A stretch of DNA of 64,000 bases from Heliocidaris erythrogramma (lineage: Eukaryota; Echinodermata; Echinoidea; Camarodonta; Echinometridae): the NCBI GenBank assembly GCA_025617745.1, contig CM046853.1, forward strand, positions 6,568,873-6,632,872. The letters are read 5' to 3'. Position 1 is the first letter of the stretch. Every line of letters starts with the position of its first letter. The position numbers and the translations under genes are program-made. Under the pieces are notes generated by a model, which searched no databases, was not told the DNA's origin, and saw nothing but the letters and a program-made list of their open reading frames with translations. Shown piece by piece: positions 22,401 through 29,512 of the stretch.

Positions 22401-23477
22401 CTTTTATCAAAGAATTGTAATATTTGTACATATCATAGTTATCAAGAACCCCATGGAAGAACAGCCATATTTTGCTAATACGGCTGAAATGGGCTATCTG
22501 CTTTTATGTATATTATTTATGCCATTGATTACGAAAATAAAAACAAAGTAGAACAATTACTCTGAAAGAAAATCTTTGGACGGTCCAAGGGATCAATGAC
22601 AGACATGACCATACCTAGCTTCAACCTCAGTATGTGAGCTACTTGACTTACTCTGGAAGAGAATCTTTGTTCGGTCCAAGGGAGCAATGACAGACTTGGC
22701 CACTGCTCCTGCAGTGGCCCCAGCCAGCAGGGAAGACACAATTTTACGCCAAACATTTCCCTGAAGATGAAAATACAAATCAAAGTATCAAACACTATTG
22801 CTCTGCATCTACAGGAATAATGAATGTATAATAATGAATCTAAATAACATTAAGAGTTCTGGTACTAATGATTCTATACCAAAGAACAAAATGCTACATT
22901 TGAATGATGAAAAAACCAGCAATGCATAAAAACATAGAGAACCATGTTAATTAGAAAGAGCACTTCAAACAAGATGGCACATTAAAAGTTTCTACATTCT
23001 ACAACCTGTCTCTGTAAAATGAGAATACATGTATTTTAGAACAGCAGATCTACAGGTAATCCATGCTTTACTGGTTACTGGAACATGGCAAATAAACTTT
23101 AATATATTGCTTGATTTGCAAGACATGTGATTATTACACTATTTACAGGACATGTAGCATATATAACTGAAGAGGATGTATCAGTAGTTCATACACTTGA
23201 CTTTAATTGAAAGGGTAGAGGCTACCAGGGCTATAACTCCAAGGTGATAATTTTCAAAGTGATTTTGAATGATAAGGATACATTGTTTTAAAAGTAGAGC
23301 AGATCACCAAAACCAAAAAGGTAAACTTACATGAGATGATGAGATCTGGCTGGCTGGCCTGCCATCACTCTTGAGAGTAACAGACACCTCCACCATGTGA
23401 GGATCTTCTATGAGCGGTACTCGATGATTATTCCTCTTACTGTCCTGAGCTCCTATGCTCACCTCACCACCTTGCAT
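1083..23477 (-). CDS. SLC25A42: Mitochondrial coenzyme A carrier, SLC25A42-like (6 coding exons)
   Basis: Joining minus-strand exons 23477-23331, 22760-22652, 5157-4974, 4357-4241, 2299-2148 and 1405-1083 gives 1032 nt, 343 aa plus TGA. Every junction is GT-AG and in phase. Three mitochondrial-carrier signatures are present: PLDRTK near residue 76, PLDVLR near 171 and PLDVIR near 266. Family-typical stretches such as [28 protein letters not shown] and [10 protein letters not shown] point to SLC25A42 rather than other SLC25 members. SLC25A42 is known to import CoA into mitochondria in exchange for adenine nucleotides across the inner membrane. The human protein is a little shorter, and the extra length here is in the N-terminus. 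The start is the ATG at 23477, because upstream in-frame codons reach a TGA with no other ATG. Intron 2 is 17.5 kb and full of transposons. Upstream non-coding exons may exist (see 32338). Confidence 0.93.
1406..2147 (-). other. SLC25A42-like intron 5
   Basis: AT-rich intron with no recognisable gene or repeat. The short reading frame near 1506-1751 on the plus strand has no recognisable domain and no codon bias. Confidence 0.6.
2148..2299 (-). CDS. SLC25A42: SLC25A42-like coding exon 5
   Basis: Residues 186-237, acceptor TTACAG and donor GTAGGT. It encodes the second matrix loop ([16 protein letters not shown]) and transmembrane helix 4 ([14 protein letters not shown]). Confidence 0.93.
2790..4130. 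repeat. F1-family array element with terminal hairpin
   Basis: The element starts near AACTAGAGCACTCGG and ends just after a hairpin at 4096-4122 (TATCCCCGAA, loop, TTCGGGGGATA) followed by AATAATAAA. The interior is a tandem array with a unit of about 160 bases. Each unit contains 'GGCGTCTTCATCTTACCATA', then 'AAATTTGAAGGTGATCCGAC', then 'GAGCGCTCACAAGA' (units near 2960, 3120, 3280, 3830 and 4000). A CGG/GACGCGG microsatellite lies at 4052-4082. The array is interrupted by a separate MITE at 3397-3802. It lies in SLC25A42-like intron 4, between exons 5 and 4. Confidence 0.75.
3397..3802. mobile_element. MITE with CRE-containing terminal inverted repeats, copy 1
   Basis: The ends are inverted: TAGAGTACCGAAGTGTGACG at left and GTGACGTCATCACTTCGGTA at right. 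The interior has a second inverted repeat around 3551-3640 (TTAGCCCCATTGAAGT and ACTTCAATGGGGCTAA). It sits inside the F1 array, where the uninterrupted units read AAAAACAATAGGCGTC, so the insertion point is at the TA of CAATAGG. A near-identical copy is at 9658-10062. No transposase is present. Confidence 0.85.
4241..4357 (-). CDS. SLC25A42: SLC25A42-like coding exon 4
   Basis: Residues 147-186, acceptor TTGTAG and donor GTAAAT. It encodes [20 protein letters not shown] and the second carrier signature (P171-L-D-V-L-R). At 117 bases it keeps phase 2 at both ends. Confidence 0.92.
4478..4675 (+). mobile_element. tRNA-derived SINE
   Basis: The unit begins with an A-box-like TGGCTCAGTGGTAAAGCAGT and has a B-box-like GGGTTCGAAACC about 30 bases later, the arrangement of a tRNA-derived polymerase III promoter. 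It continues into an unrelated body. It lies in SLC25A42-like intron 3, antisense to the gene. The anticodon arm does not form a proper tRNA, so this is not a tRNA gene. Confidence 0.7.
4974..5157 (-). CDS. SLC25A42: SLC25A42-like coding exon 3
   Basis: Residues 86-147, acceptor TTTAG and donor GTATGT. It contains the matrix-loop segment with [20 protein letters not shown] and the following helix [13 protein letters not shown], which are highly typical of the SLC25A42 branch. It is separated from exon 2 by 17.5 kb. Confidence 0.93.
5158..6240 (-). other. Intron 2 stretch without recognisable features
   Basis: AT-rich intronic DNA. I see no coding signal, TIR pair or tandem repeat. Confidence 0.5.
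6241..6918 (+). pseudogene. LINE ORF1-like protein remnant (coiled coil plus RRM-like part)
   Basis: The ATG at 6241 opens a frame of 138 codons to a TGA at 6655. The same frame then continues without a shift to 6918. The first 90 or so residues are a strong predicted coiled coil ([19 protein letters not shown]). They are followed by [18 protein letters not shown] and then [18 protein letters not shown], the order seen in ORF1 proteins of L1/CR1-type LINEs: coiled coil, then an RNA-binding domain. The TGA replaces the codon where relatives usually have Arg in an 'RSHRLG' motif (here RSY, stop, LG), which fits a CGA-to-TGA transition. No ORF2 follows, so the copy is cut off. It lies in intron 2, antisense to the host gene. 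Confidence 0.7.
7119..7478 (-). mobile_element. tRNA-derived SINE, minus strand
   Basis: Read on the minus strand, the unit starts with GTGTTGTGGATCAGTGGATA (A-box region), then GGGGTTCGAATCCCACC (B box). It ends in GCGCTATATAAAAGCTG and an (ATT)n tail at 7119-7137. The same body and tail occur on the plus strand at 12481-12772, so both belong to one family. Confidence 0.8.
7676..8620. other. Intron 2 stretch without recognisable features
   Basis: AT-rich DNA. Short reading frames are present but I recognise no domain or repeat structure. Confidence 0.4.
8625..8850 (+). pseudogene. PHD-finger-like fragment, probably from a LINE
   Basis: A short frame contains a PHD-type spacing of metal ligands: C near the start, then [12 protein letters not shown] and WKCLKC. 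The first pair is damaged (MCNTDGR in place of CxxC). PHD fingers of this type occur in ORF proteins of CR1/Jockey-type LINEs in echinoderms and other invertebrates, and nothing else gene-like surrounds it. I infer a LINE fragment; a stray host exon is less likely. Confidence 0.45.
9125..9270 (-). repeat. Diverged inverted copy of the 18.7-21.4 kb repeat, part 1
   Basis: The sequence from ACTAGTGTATGATACATG to GTCAAATAAAGGACAA is the complement of 19930-19810 with many differences (ATACACTAGT, TTTATTTGACCTTTATGACC). The copy resumes at about 11195 (part 2), so it has been split by about 1.9 kb of inserted DNA. Confidence 0.7.
9292..11140. mobile_element. TIR-bounded insertion of about 1.85 kb
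   Basis: The two ends are inverted: GCATACCAGGGTAAAAAATA at 9292 and TATTTTTTACCCTGGTGCAT at 11121-11140. The insertion splits an older repeat copy (9125-9270 and 11195-11640). The interior has no recognisable transposase. It contains the MITE at 9658-10062 and an unusually CpG-rich stretch near 10550-10900. The exact ends and any target duplication are uncertain, because about 20-50 extra bases lie outside each TIR. Confidence 0.55.
9658..10062. mobile_element. MITE with CRE-containing terminal inverted repeats, copy 2
   Basis: This is a near-identical copy of 3397-3802, with the same TIRs (TAGAGTACCGAAGTGTGACG and CTTCGGTACTCTA) and the same internal foldback. Flanks read AAGTCTA on the left and TGACTGTC on the right. 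Each TIR holds a perfect TGACGTCA palindrome. Confidence 0.88.
11195..11640 (-). repeat. Diverged inverted copy of the 18.7-21.4 kb repeat, part 2
   Basis: Stretches such as GGGTCAATTCAAGGTCAAAG and GGGTCACAAAGGTCAAA are the complement of 19600-19800 in the same order. The sequence picks up where part 1 (9125-9270) stops. Similarity fades by about 11640. Confidence 0.7.
11641..12480. other. Intron 2 stretch with no recognised feature
   Basis: Short frames on both strands in 11.6-12.2 kb show no domain. An inverted pair near 11965-12000 (ACCACTGATCTGCATGTAAA and ACGTGCAGATCGGT) hints at another foldback, but I cannot define an element. Confidence 0.35.
12481..12772 (+). mobile_element. tRNA-derived SINE, plus strand
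   Basis: The A-box region GTGTCGTGGTCTAGTGGATA is followed by B-box GCGGTTCGAATCTCG. The body TTTGCCACTCTCCACCCAGG is shared with 7119-7478, and the 3' end is GCGCTATATAAATGG plus (ATT)n. The tail abuts the left arm of the DIRS element. Confidence 0.82.
12784..13004. repeat. DIRS left terminal arm, snap-back unit
   Basis: The unit runs from TTGATGTATCTACCTAT (12784-12800) to its exact complement at 12988-13004, with the flanking TTTGCTAAATAA also mirrored (12769 and 13009), so this 221-base unit is itself palindromic at its ends. Its first 135 or so bases are the inverted partner of the right arm at 18207-18321, including GCGCACGCCCGCCATCTTCC. Confidence 0.8.
13500..14450 (-). pseudogene. 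DIRS tyrosine recombinase remnant
   Basis: The N-terminal SAM-like part is in frame 14787-14134 ([20 protein letters not shown] and [18 protein letters not shown]). The catalytic part continues in frame 14173-13703 with [19 protein letters not shown] and the first catalytic Arg in [12 protein letters not shown]. Further on (about 13640-13560) a third frame reads [17 protein letters not shown], holding the H-x-x-R pair, then [14 protein letters not shown]. The region of the nucleophilic Tyr is frame-broken. Known DIRS recombinases integrate circular cDNA without target duplication; this copy is dead. Confidence 0.82.
14654..15330 (-). pseudogene. DIRS RNase H remnant
   Basis: Frame 15330-14893 contains the three expected acidic sites, [22 protein letters not shown] and [12 protein letters not shown]. 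It passes by frameshift into 15094-14654 with [21 protein letters not shown], the usual end of DIRS RNase H. Catalytic residues are present but the frame is broken within the domain. Three positions fit RNase H, and retroviral-type integrase is absent. Confidence 0.8.
15324..15913 (-). pseudogene. DIRS reverse transcriptase remnant, catalytic core deleted
   Basis: Three overlapping frames carry RT fingers and palm: [17 protein letters not shown], then [20 protein letters not shown], then [19 protein letters not shown] (the conserved 'PFGLxxAP' motif). The stretch that should follow, with the YxDD metal-binding aspartates and thumb, is missing. The frame ends at LSTLVKC (about 15330), and the next frame begins directly with the post-thumb segment [11 protein letters not shown]. 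It is therefore inactive. The first aspartate motif region is also disrupted. Confidence 0.8.
15932..17893 (-). pseudogene. DIRS Gag-like region, frameshifted
   Basis: Coding similarity is spread over several frames (17893-17387, 17520-17272, 17326-17054, 17052-16612, 16771-15932). The longest clean part is 16771-15932, about 279 codons. It contains [20 protein letters not shown] and [15 protein letters not shown], which look like the helical capsid-like part of DIRS Gag proteins. The upstream part is Pro/Ser-rich and then Lys/Arg-rich ([17 protein letters not shown]). Family-level assignment is by position in the element and general character, not by a diagnostic motif. Confidence 0.6.
18207..18321. 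repeat. DIRS right terminal inverted repeat
   Basis: GAAGATGGCGGGCGTGCGC to ATAGGTAGATACATCAA is the inverted, slightly diverged partner of 12784-12920. The next 15 bases (TTTATTGCAGTAAA) pair with 13043-13058 instead, so the outer and inner left copies match different parts of the right end. Confidence 0.82.
18706..20031. repeat. 1.36-kb tandem duplication, copy 1
   Basis: The copy runs from ATTTTACCTTGATTATTGTG to ATTCATGAGCAGAAAGG. It is nearly identical to 20064-21390, offset 1358-1359 bases, differing by a handful of substitutions and 1-base indels. Inside it are internal repeats of ATCTAATCGATTCTTTCCTG, the phrase 'AATTTGGTGCAAATCCGTTC' and TTTGACCTT-rich DNA. The short frames in both copies are not conserved as protein beyond the DNA identity. 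Confidence 0.92.
20064..21390. repeat. 1.36-kb tandem duplication, copy 2
   Basis: This is the second copy of 18706-20031, starting ATTTTACCTTGATTATTGTG and ending GAGCAGAAAGG. A 32-base unrelated spacer lies between the copies. The low divergence means the duplication is recent relative to the nearby decayed elements. A diverged inverted copy is split across 9125-9270 and 11195-11640. Confidence 0.92.
21630..22240 (+). pseudogene. LINE reverse transcriptase remnant (Jockey/CR1-like)
   Basis: Fragments of RT are readable in shifting frames: [20 protein letters not shown] followed by IFIDLQKAF (the first catalytic-aspartate motif of LINE RTs). After an internal deletion of most of the palm, [16 protein letters not shown] and the C-terminal [11 protein letters not shown] segment appear near 21830-22190. 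Stops and frameshifts abound. The order matches the 3' half of a Jockey or CR1-type LINE ORF2. It is in intron 2, antisense to SLC25A42. Confidence 0.7.
22562..22608 (-). pseudogene. Partial duplicate of SLC25A42-like exon 2 end
   Basis: The minus strand reads as [16 protein letters not shown], against [17 protein letters not shown] in the true exon, and ends in the same CAGA followed by GTAA context. Only the last 45 or so bases of the exon are duplicated. The copy carries changes at key sites (Ala to Asp before PLDR, Thr to Pro inside the signature). It has no convincing acceptor of its own, so it is probably a decayed tandem exon duplication inside intron 2. Confidence 0.7.
22652..22760 (-). 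CDS. SLC25A42: SLC25A42-like coding exon 2
   Basis: Residues 50-86. The acceptor is CTTCAG and the donor GTAAGT. The exon encodes the first transmembrane helix and the first carrier signature, P76-L-D-R-T-K. A partial degenerate copy of this exon lies 40 bases downstream in the intron (see 22562-22608). Confidence 0.92.
23331..23477 (-). CDS. SLC25A42: SLC25A42-like coding exon 1
   Basis: Residues 1-49, the non-conserved N-terminal tail, ending at SSSH before a GTAAGT donor (23330-23325). The exon continues upstream as 5' UTR; an AG at 23558-23557 could be its acceptor, but the polypyrimidine tract there is poor. The tail is rich in Ser and charged residues and has no obvious presequence, which is normal for mitochondrial carriers. 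Confidence 0.8.
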
Positions 23478-23559
23478 ACTAAACCACGTTACATGAAGGC
23501 AGTCTGGTGGTGATGACAGCTGGCTCTCCTTTACAGCTCCCAAGTTCACTTTCAATCTA

Positions 23560-24779
23560 TTGTGTCACAATTGATGAGAAGAACAGCCATTAGTTGTTTT
23601 CATAATCTACATGTATCTGATGACTTTCACATGTTCTTCATTGTCTGTACATGTACATTAAACAATAGCCACAGAAAGTTCACTTACAGTCTATAGCACA
23701 TCAGTATACAAAGGAGATACATGTAGGAAATTCTGCCTTTAGAATGTACAAAGAATACATGTTGTTTCCCCCTCCCTGGAAACCCCCCTCCCCCCCAAAA
23801 AAAAAAACAAAAAACAACAAAACAACAACAAACAAACAAACAAACATACACAAGGAAAGGAGTCAATCATGGAACTATCATGATTATAATCATAACTGAT
23901 CACAAAGAACCAGAAAATGAAAACTCCAATTTATATGAATGCAAAAATCCCACTGGGTGTATTGATCTACTAAAATTGCAATATATTTTGAGACAATAGG
24001 ATTAATCTGAGGAAATGCATGGTTTAGTAATATGAGTATGTACAGCAATATACATGTAAATAAAATAGGGTCACAGAGATTTTTGTGGACTTGAACTGTA
24101 TCACTTTCCAGAGTATTAAGTTAGTACTTTAGCAAATTTAAATGACCAATAGAACAGAATTGTTTTTGTCAAAAATTTACATAAAGTCCATTCTCCTATT
24201 GTGATTCTGAACTGAATGAACTTTGAAGAGCAGGAAATACACTTGACAAACTTGCCAATATTGAATAGGATGGGTTCCTGGAATTCTGTTGCAATTTAGT
24301 TGAGGGTATCATCAGTGGAGTGAGTGACATTAAGTTAACAGCTCCTGAGAAGTGCACATCCCAATATATTTTAAACAATAATCTGTCTCACAATGTGTTA
24401 AATGTGCTGATTCACTCCAAAAACTTGCCTCTGCCTATTAAAAAGGAAGTGCTTTGGACCCTGGACTCACCTAGGAGATACACTTTGATTTTTGTAATGT
24501 AAACAGTGGATTGATTTGCAATGAATCTCTATTCACCTGTATACATGTATATGTGCAATGTGCTGTTCATTACACCAAGACAAAGCACATGCATGGCCTT
24601 GCCATGCTAATGCTGGTGACACTCTGTCAAACAGAACTAGAGATGACAGAAAGTTAGAAAACAGTCAAGTGATTGAACACTGTTGACCTAGTGGCACAAA
24701 CCAGCGAAAAATGGCCAGAATTAAATTTTATTTTGCTGCTGTGCACATATTCTGTAATTACAGATTTCAAGCTTTCTAA
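23560..24779. other. Upstream/intronic DNA without recognised feature
   Basis: AT-rich, with an A-rich run and (CAAA)n near 23795-23850. Short frames on both strands are not gene-like. It may be a 5' UTR intron of the SLC25A42-like gene. Confidence 0.4.
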
Positions 24780-25370
24780 CTAGAAATGTCCAATGCCGCG
24801 CAATGCGAATGTATCCCCCGGCACTGGCAGCAATTCGAAGGAGGGACAAAGAAAAGAGTGCAAGAAATGGACAAATGACCTTTGACCCTATAAAGGACGG
24901 AGCAATGAGGGCAGCATCACCAAAAAGTAAAGATGTGTAGATTATACCAAGTTACATCTCCATGCAAAATTTGAAAGAAATACATCAAGAGATATAGATG
25001 TGGCCTGCAGAGTACACTCATGCCATTCTCCAAAGTATGACTTTTGACCCTGTAAAAGACAGGACACTGGTGGCAGCATCACCAAAAATTATAGGTTTTT
25101 AGATTACACCAAGCGACACCTTCGTGCAAAATTTGAACGAAATCCGTCAAAAAAATGCAGAAGTAAGAGTGACTTTTGACCCTATAAAGGACGGAACAAT
25201 GAGGGCAGCATCACCAAAAAGTAAAGATGTGTAGATTATACCAAGATACACCTCCATACACAGTTTGAAAGAAATCAGTCAAGAAATGTGACCGCTAGAG
25301 CGCACACAAGAATGTGGCGGCTGCTGAATCCAAAGTATCCTCCGGCATTCTGCCGAGGGATACAATTACA
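24780..25370. repeat. F2-family array element with terminal hairpin, short copy
   Basis: The element starts AACTAGAAATGTCCAATGCC, then the subterminal TGTATCCCCCGGCACTGGCA. The interior holds about four modules with GACCCTATAAAGGACGGA, GGCAGCATCACCAAAAA and 'AAATTTGAAAGAAATAC'. It ends with GTGGCGGCTGCTG and a hairpin at 25336-25362 (TATCCTCCGGCA and TGCCGAGGGATA). The hairpin arm matches the subterminal motif. A longer copy is at 50240-52030. Confidence 0.8.
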
Positions 25371-25893
25371 TGTATGTTTGACACTTGAATTTCACTCAAG
25401 TAGAATCCTCTTACACGTCATATCATACTAAAAGCAATAAATAACATCTACTCAGAGAAAGTTCTCTTTTCCCCTTATTTTGCTCAGCTATCTTATTTGC
25501 CACTTATTTGTGTTTTTAAAGGGTACAAATCACAAAAAAATATTTTGCACTGTAGCGTATGTTAGGGGTTCCATTTCGGTATACGACATTCAAAGTATGA
25601 GCAAGGAGGTACCAGGCTTGCCTAGTACCTCCTTGGTATGAGCTTCAAATGATATTGCAAGTTCAATTACTCTCTAAACAAACATTACAGCGACTTGTGA
25701 TTAGACTAATCAACCCACCTGTATGCGCTCGCGCTGACCTGAAGTTTGAGTTGGATTCTGTGCTAAAGAGGGGATGGTATGTTTTCCTTTTTCCTTAACC
25801 GTTAACCCACAGAAGGTTGGGTAAAGTGTTTTGAGGTAAACTTTATACAGTCTAGCTGTACACAAAATTGTTAGGTGATTGGTATGTACTTTA

Positions 25894-26393
25894 AAGGGGA
25901 AGTCTGCCCTGATATCAAAGTTGGTTTTCAAAAGAGAGAAGTTAAAGAAACATATCAATGAAAGTTTGAGCTATAAGAAAGTTATGAATTTTTGTATTTT
26001 TTGAAGTTGTAATCAATCGAAAACAAATCAGCAACTCTGTGTCGTATCTTACAAGCTACTCTCACATCTGCCCTGTACTAAAAAATCATATATTTCTACT
26101 TTTTCTTAAGAAACACAGATATAATCATTGCACATATAATTTTACACAAAACCTGTATGAAACAAATGTATTCCTTCATCAACAACAAAGAATTTTCTGT
26201 ACAGACAAAATGGGAGAAAAGCTCGCAAGAGACACCAAGTTGCCAATTTGTGTTTGATTGATTCCAACTTCGAAAATTCATAACTTTCTTATTTCTGGTC
26301 AGATTTTGCTCAAACTTTCACTAATCTGTTTCTCTCATTTTTCTGCTTTTATTCAAATCAGCTAAATACCAGGGTAGACTTTCCCTTTGAGTG
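25894..26393. mobile_element. Foldback MITE with long imperfect TIRs
   Basis: The left end AAAGGGGAAGTCTGCCCTGA mirrors the right end AGGGTAGACTTTCCCTTT. The inverted similarity continues inward for about 100 bases (GAAAGTTATGAATTTTTG and AAAATTCATAACTTTCTTAT). There is no coding content. 45831-46183 is a related element, and the left half alone occurs at 27897-27980. Confidence 0.8.
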
Positions 26394-27151
26394 GTCAAAT
26401 GTTACATTTAAATTGCAACTATATGTAATAAAACAGACTGAATCCATATTGGTTAGAGCATCTTGACAATTTGTATGTAAACTGACCTCTATGGCATTTC
26501 ATCTTTGACCAACTAACCTACATACATGTATCTACTAGTGAAGTTTATCTCCTTAAAAATGGTAATGCATACTGGTTCAAGCACTACAACTAAAAATGAA
26601 ATAATAATCACATGAAGAAGATGAAAAAGTTATTTTGCGATAATTTTGCTTTAAAATAATTGCATAAATTATAAAAATTTGATAAAAATTTGATAAGTCT
26701 CAAAAATTTGTCTATAAAAACAGAGGAAATCTTATAGTACTGATTACTGTCAAACTTGAAGATAAATTAAAGAAGAAAAAAAAACAACTTTACAGACAGA
26801 ACTCTCCAAAGTCCAACCTACAAAGTGTATTACAAATTGTCAATGCCTTTTACACATACGCAGTCTTGTGCCAATGGTCAGCAGATGTCCGATGACCATT
26901 TGATGGTGTGGTCTTGAAAGGGGATCATGACCTACATGTAATGAAGCTTCATCTCATGCAAGAAGTCTCACAAGGGTTACAAGACTGACCTACATGTAAC
27001 TTAGTACACCATCAACAGCTCTGCAAAGTTGCGTTACATGTAGGTTATATTGTAAAGGTGTTCCTTGATTCTGAACCATAAACAGTCTATTCAATTATAA
27101 ACTACTCTACATTATCTGGCTGTGAATTAAAACTTTCACACTCAAGCTAAG
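26394..27151. other. Intergenic DNA without recognised feature
   Basis: AT-rich DNA with scattered ACATGTA words (for example CTACATGTAA at 26933 and 26991) but no definable repeat, gene or RNA. Confidence 0.4.
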
Positions 27152-27832
27152 TATAACTAGATGACTCTTCGACCGTGCGCGGTCGGAATTTATGCCTCCG
27201 CCATCACCAGATTGGAAATGTATGGCATATATGTACACTCTAAAAAGGATTGGTCCAACAAAATTACAAATCTTTTCACTTAAAAAGCACAGGAGACAGA
27301 AAATTTATTTCATTTCATTTTCATCCCGTACAAAGAAAAAACTTACCATTGATGACTTACAATCATCAAATAGACCAAGGAAATAGATATTTTATAGCAA
27401 ATAGACCACTGTCCCCTTGAAATTTCTAAAATAGGTAGGCCTAGACTCCATACATCACGAACCATTTTTATGTATATAATGACCTCTATGACCTTTGACC
27501 TTGAGACCCTAAAATCTAATCTGTTCATCGTCCTTCCCATATGAATACATGGGCCAAGTTAGAAGCTGATCCGTCAAACAGTTCTGAAGTTATTGCGAGA
27601 ACGAACCATTTTTATGTACATAATTACCTCTGTGACCTTTGACCTTTGACCTTGAGACCCCAAAATCTAATCAGTTCATCGTCCCTCCCATATGCATACA
27701 TGGGCCAAGTTACAAACTGATCCAAAAAACAGTTTTGAAGTTATCAGGGAACGAAAAGGGGACGGACGGACGACCCAAAAACACAATGCCTCCGGCTACC
27801 ACCTATGGTGGGCGGAGGCATAAAAATGAAAA
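27152..27832. repeat. F3-family array element with terminal hairpin
   Basis: The element starts AACTAGATGACTCTTCGACC with a small hairpin GACCGTGCGCGGTC and the subterminal ATGCCTCCGCC (27192). Two modules near 27460-27600 and 27610-27740 contain AACCATTTTTATGTA, GACCTTTGACC and CATGGGCCAAGTTA. A GGACGGACGGACGA microsatellite precedes a terminal hairpin at 27786-27821 (ATGCCTCCGGCTACCAC and GGTGGGCGGAGGCAT), then AAAAATGAA. A 5'-only copy is at 55086-55220. Confidence 0.78.
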
Positions 27833-27896
27833 CCTGATGACAATGCAATCATTAAATTCTGATGAAAATAATTAAAGATCCCAACTCTGTTAAGCT

Positions 27897-27980
27897 GGAA
27901 AATCCACCCTGATATTAATTTGGTTCCAAAAGAAGCAGAAAAATCAAAGAAACAGATCAATGGATGTTTTAACAAAATTG
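27897..27980. mobile_element. Truncated half of the 25894 MITE family
   Basis: AATCCACCCTGATATTAATT and following bases through CAATGGATG match the left TIR region of 25894-26393 (CTGCCCTGATATC and ATATCAATGAAAG). No right end is found, so only one arm survives. Confidence 0.5.
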
Positions 27981-28019
27981 GATAATCGTGTATACTGTAA
28001 TACGGGGATGTGCCGCTTT

Positions 28020-28165
28020 GACGACCCTCTTTTTTGGCTTGTGATTGCCGTGCTCAAGATACCCGGAAATGACAACCTGTTTTGTGGGCTTCCGATTGCC
28101 GTTCTCAATATACAAGAATATCCATAACTTGCCGTTCTCAAGATACCCGGATCCAGGGCCTGGAA
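28020..28165. repeat. Short degenerate tandem repeat
   Basis: The phrase GATTGCCGTTCTCAA with a following ATACCCGGA occurs three times at roughly 50-base steps (near 28043, 28094 and 28128), alternating with ATACAAGAATAT. I see no function. Confidence 0.6.
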
Positions 28166-28410
28166 CGAAGCAACTTTGTCTCTCTCTGTTTCCCCCGTTT
28201 ACTAGCTCTCGTGTACATACGTCCACTCACTGACGTGCGCAATTGCATATATGCATGCGTATATATGCACTAGAATAGTTCCTTAGACCATGTTTTTTTC
28301 TGCTCAGCTGGATAGTTCCGCATTTCCAAAGACCCTAGATGTTTTTCGCTTCTAGTCAGTTCCTTTGACCCCCATTTTGGGGTTGGCTGAGGCACACCCA
28401 TTTTAGAAAT

Positions 28411-28792
28411 AGTCATACAAAAGCCTTTTTTTCACAAGATTTCAAGTTGTTAAAAAAAGTTCTATAAAAAGTATATGAGCCGCCATCAAGACACATATGT
28501 ATGGAAGCGCTGGAATCTCATCTTTTTCATCGTTACATTCAAAACATCCATAGATTTATGACAGAGTCAGGATCAAGCAATATTCAGCTGCAGATTATCC
28601 GTTGTCAAGACCATGGTCAAGACCATAGAATCTTAGTCCTGTGATTGGCAAGCGAGCCATCTGTAACCAAGTGCGCGTTGAATGAAACAATGCGCAACCT
28701 GTTGCTTCATCCTTGCGCAAACATGCGCATAGCTGTTGCCTGGCTGTTAGAAAACATCTTGCGTGGTGGTAACCAATCGGAATGCTGGAATT
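28411..28792 (+). repeat. Dispersed repeat, 375-380 bp, copy 1
   Basis: The copy runs from AGTCATACAAAAGCC to GGTAACCAATCGGAATGCTG and is nearly identical to 56401-56775, 28 kb away in the same orientation. An internal AGACCATGGTCAAGACCATAG gives a short palindrome, and there is GCGCAAC/TGCGCA-rich DNA. No TIRs or tRNA boxes are seen. Confidence 0.88.
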
Positions 28793-28994
28793 GACTTTTT
28801 TAAAGACAAAGTGTGTACATTGGTTACATATTGCTGGATCCTGACCCTGTCATGAAGTGCACATTAATGTTATTTCAATCTTTGGAAAGTACAGAAATGC
28901 CCTTTACGCTCATGTCAAATTTGCCCTGGCTCACAATAAAACTATGGTAGTTTTGGCCAGATTTATATTTCATTTCATTTCCATTTTTTGTCAT

Positions 28995-29512
28995 AAAAGG
29001 AACACCATTTTTTACCAATTTCGTCTTTTATTTTGAACACAATAAAAGCATGTCACAAATCTCTGACCCCTCTTCTTTTATTTGATGTATAACTCATGAC
29101 AATTGGTGAATGATAAGTAGTCTATTCAATAGTTTGCAAATGAGATGTTCCTGGCTGTTCTTGCTCATTATGTATTCATAGTCAGGCAGAACTGGAAATA
29201 AAATAGCGCGCTTTTAGGGGACCTGCGGATTGACTGTACAACTACAATGTCTTAAAAGGAACACCATTTTTTACCAATTTCGTCTTTTATTTTGAACACA
29301 ATAAAAGCATGTCACAAATCTCTGACCCCTCTTCTTTTATTTGATGTATAACTCATGACAATTGGTGAATGATAAGTAGTCTATTCAATAGTTTGCAAAT
29401 GAGATGTTCCTGGCTGTTCTTGCTCATTATGTATTCATAGTCAGGCAGAACTGGAAATAAAATAGCGCGCTTTTAGGGGACCTGCGGATTGGCTGTACAA
29501 CTACAATGACCA
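28995..29512. repeat. Two-copy tandem repeat, 259-bp unit
   Basis: Unit 1 starts AAAAGGAACACCATTTTTTA at 28995, and unit 2 repeats it at 29254 almost without change to CTGTACAACTACAATG. Only one or two differences are visible (GATTGACTG versus GATTGGCTG), so it is a young duplication. Confidence 0.92.

Noticed and set aside
23304..23555. Longer N-terminus of the SLC25A42-like protein starting at 23555
   Set aside because: That first codon is TTG, not ATG, and an in-frame TGA lies just before it. The ATG at 23477 is the first usable start.
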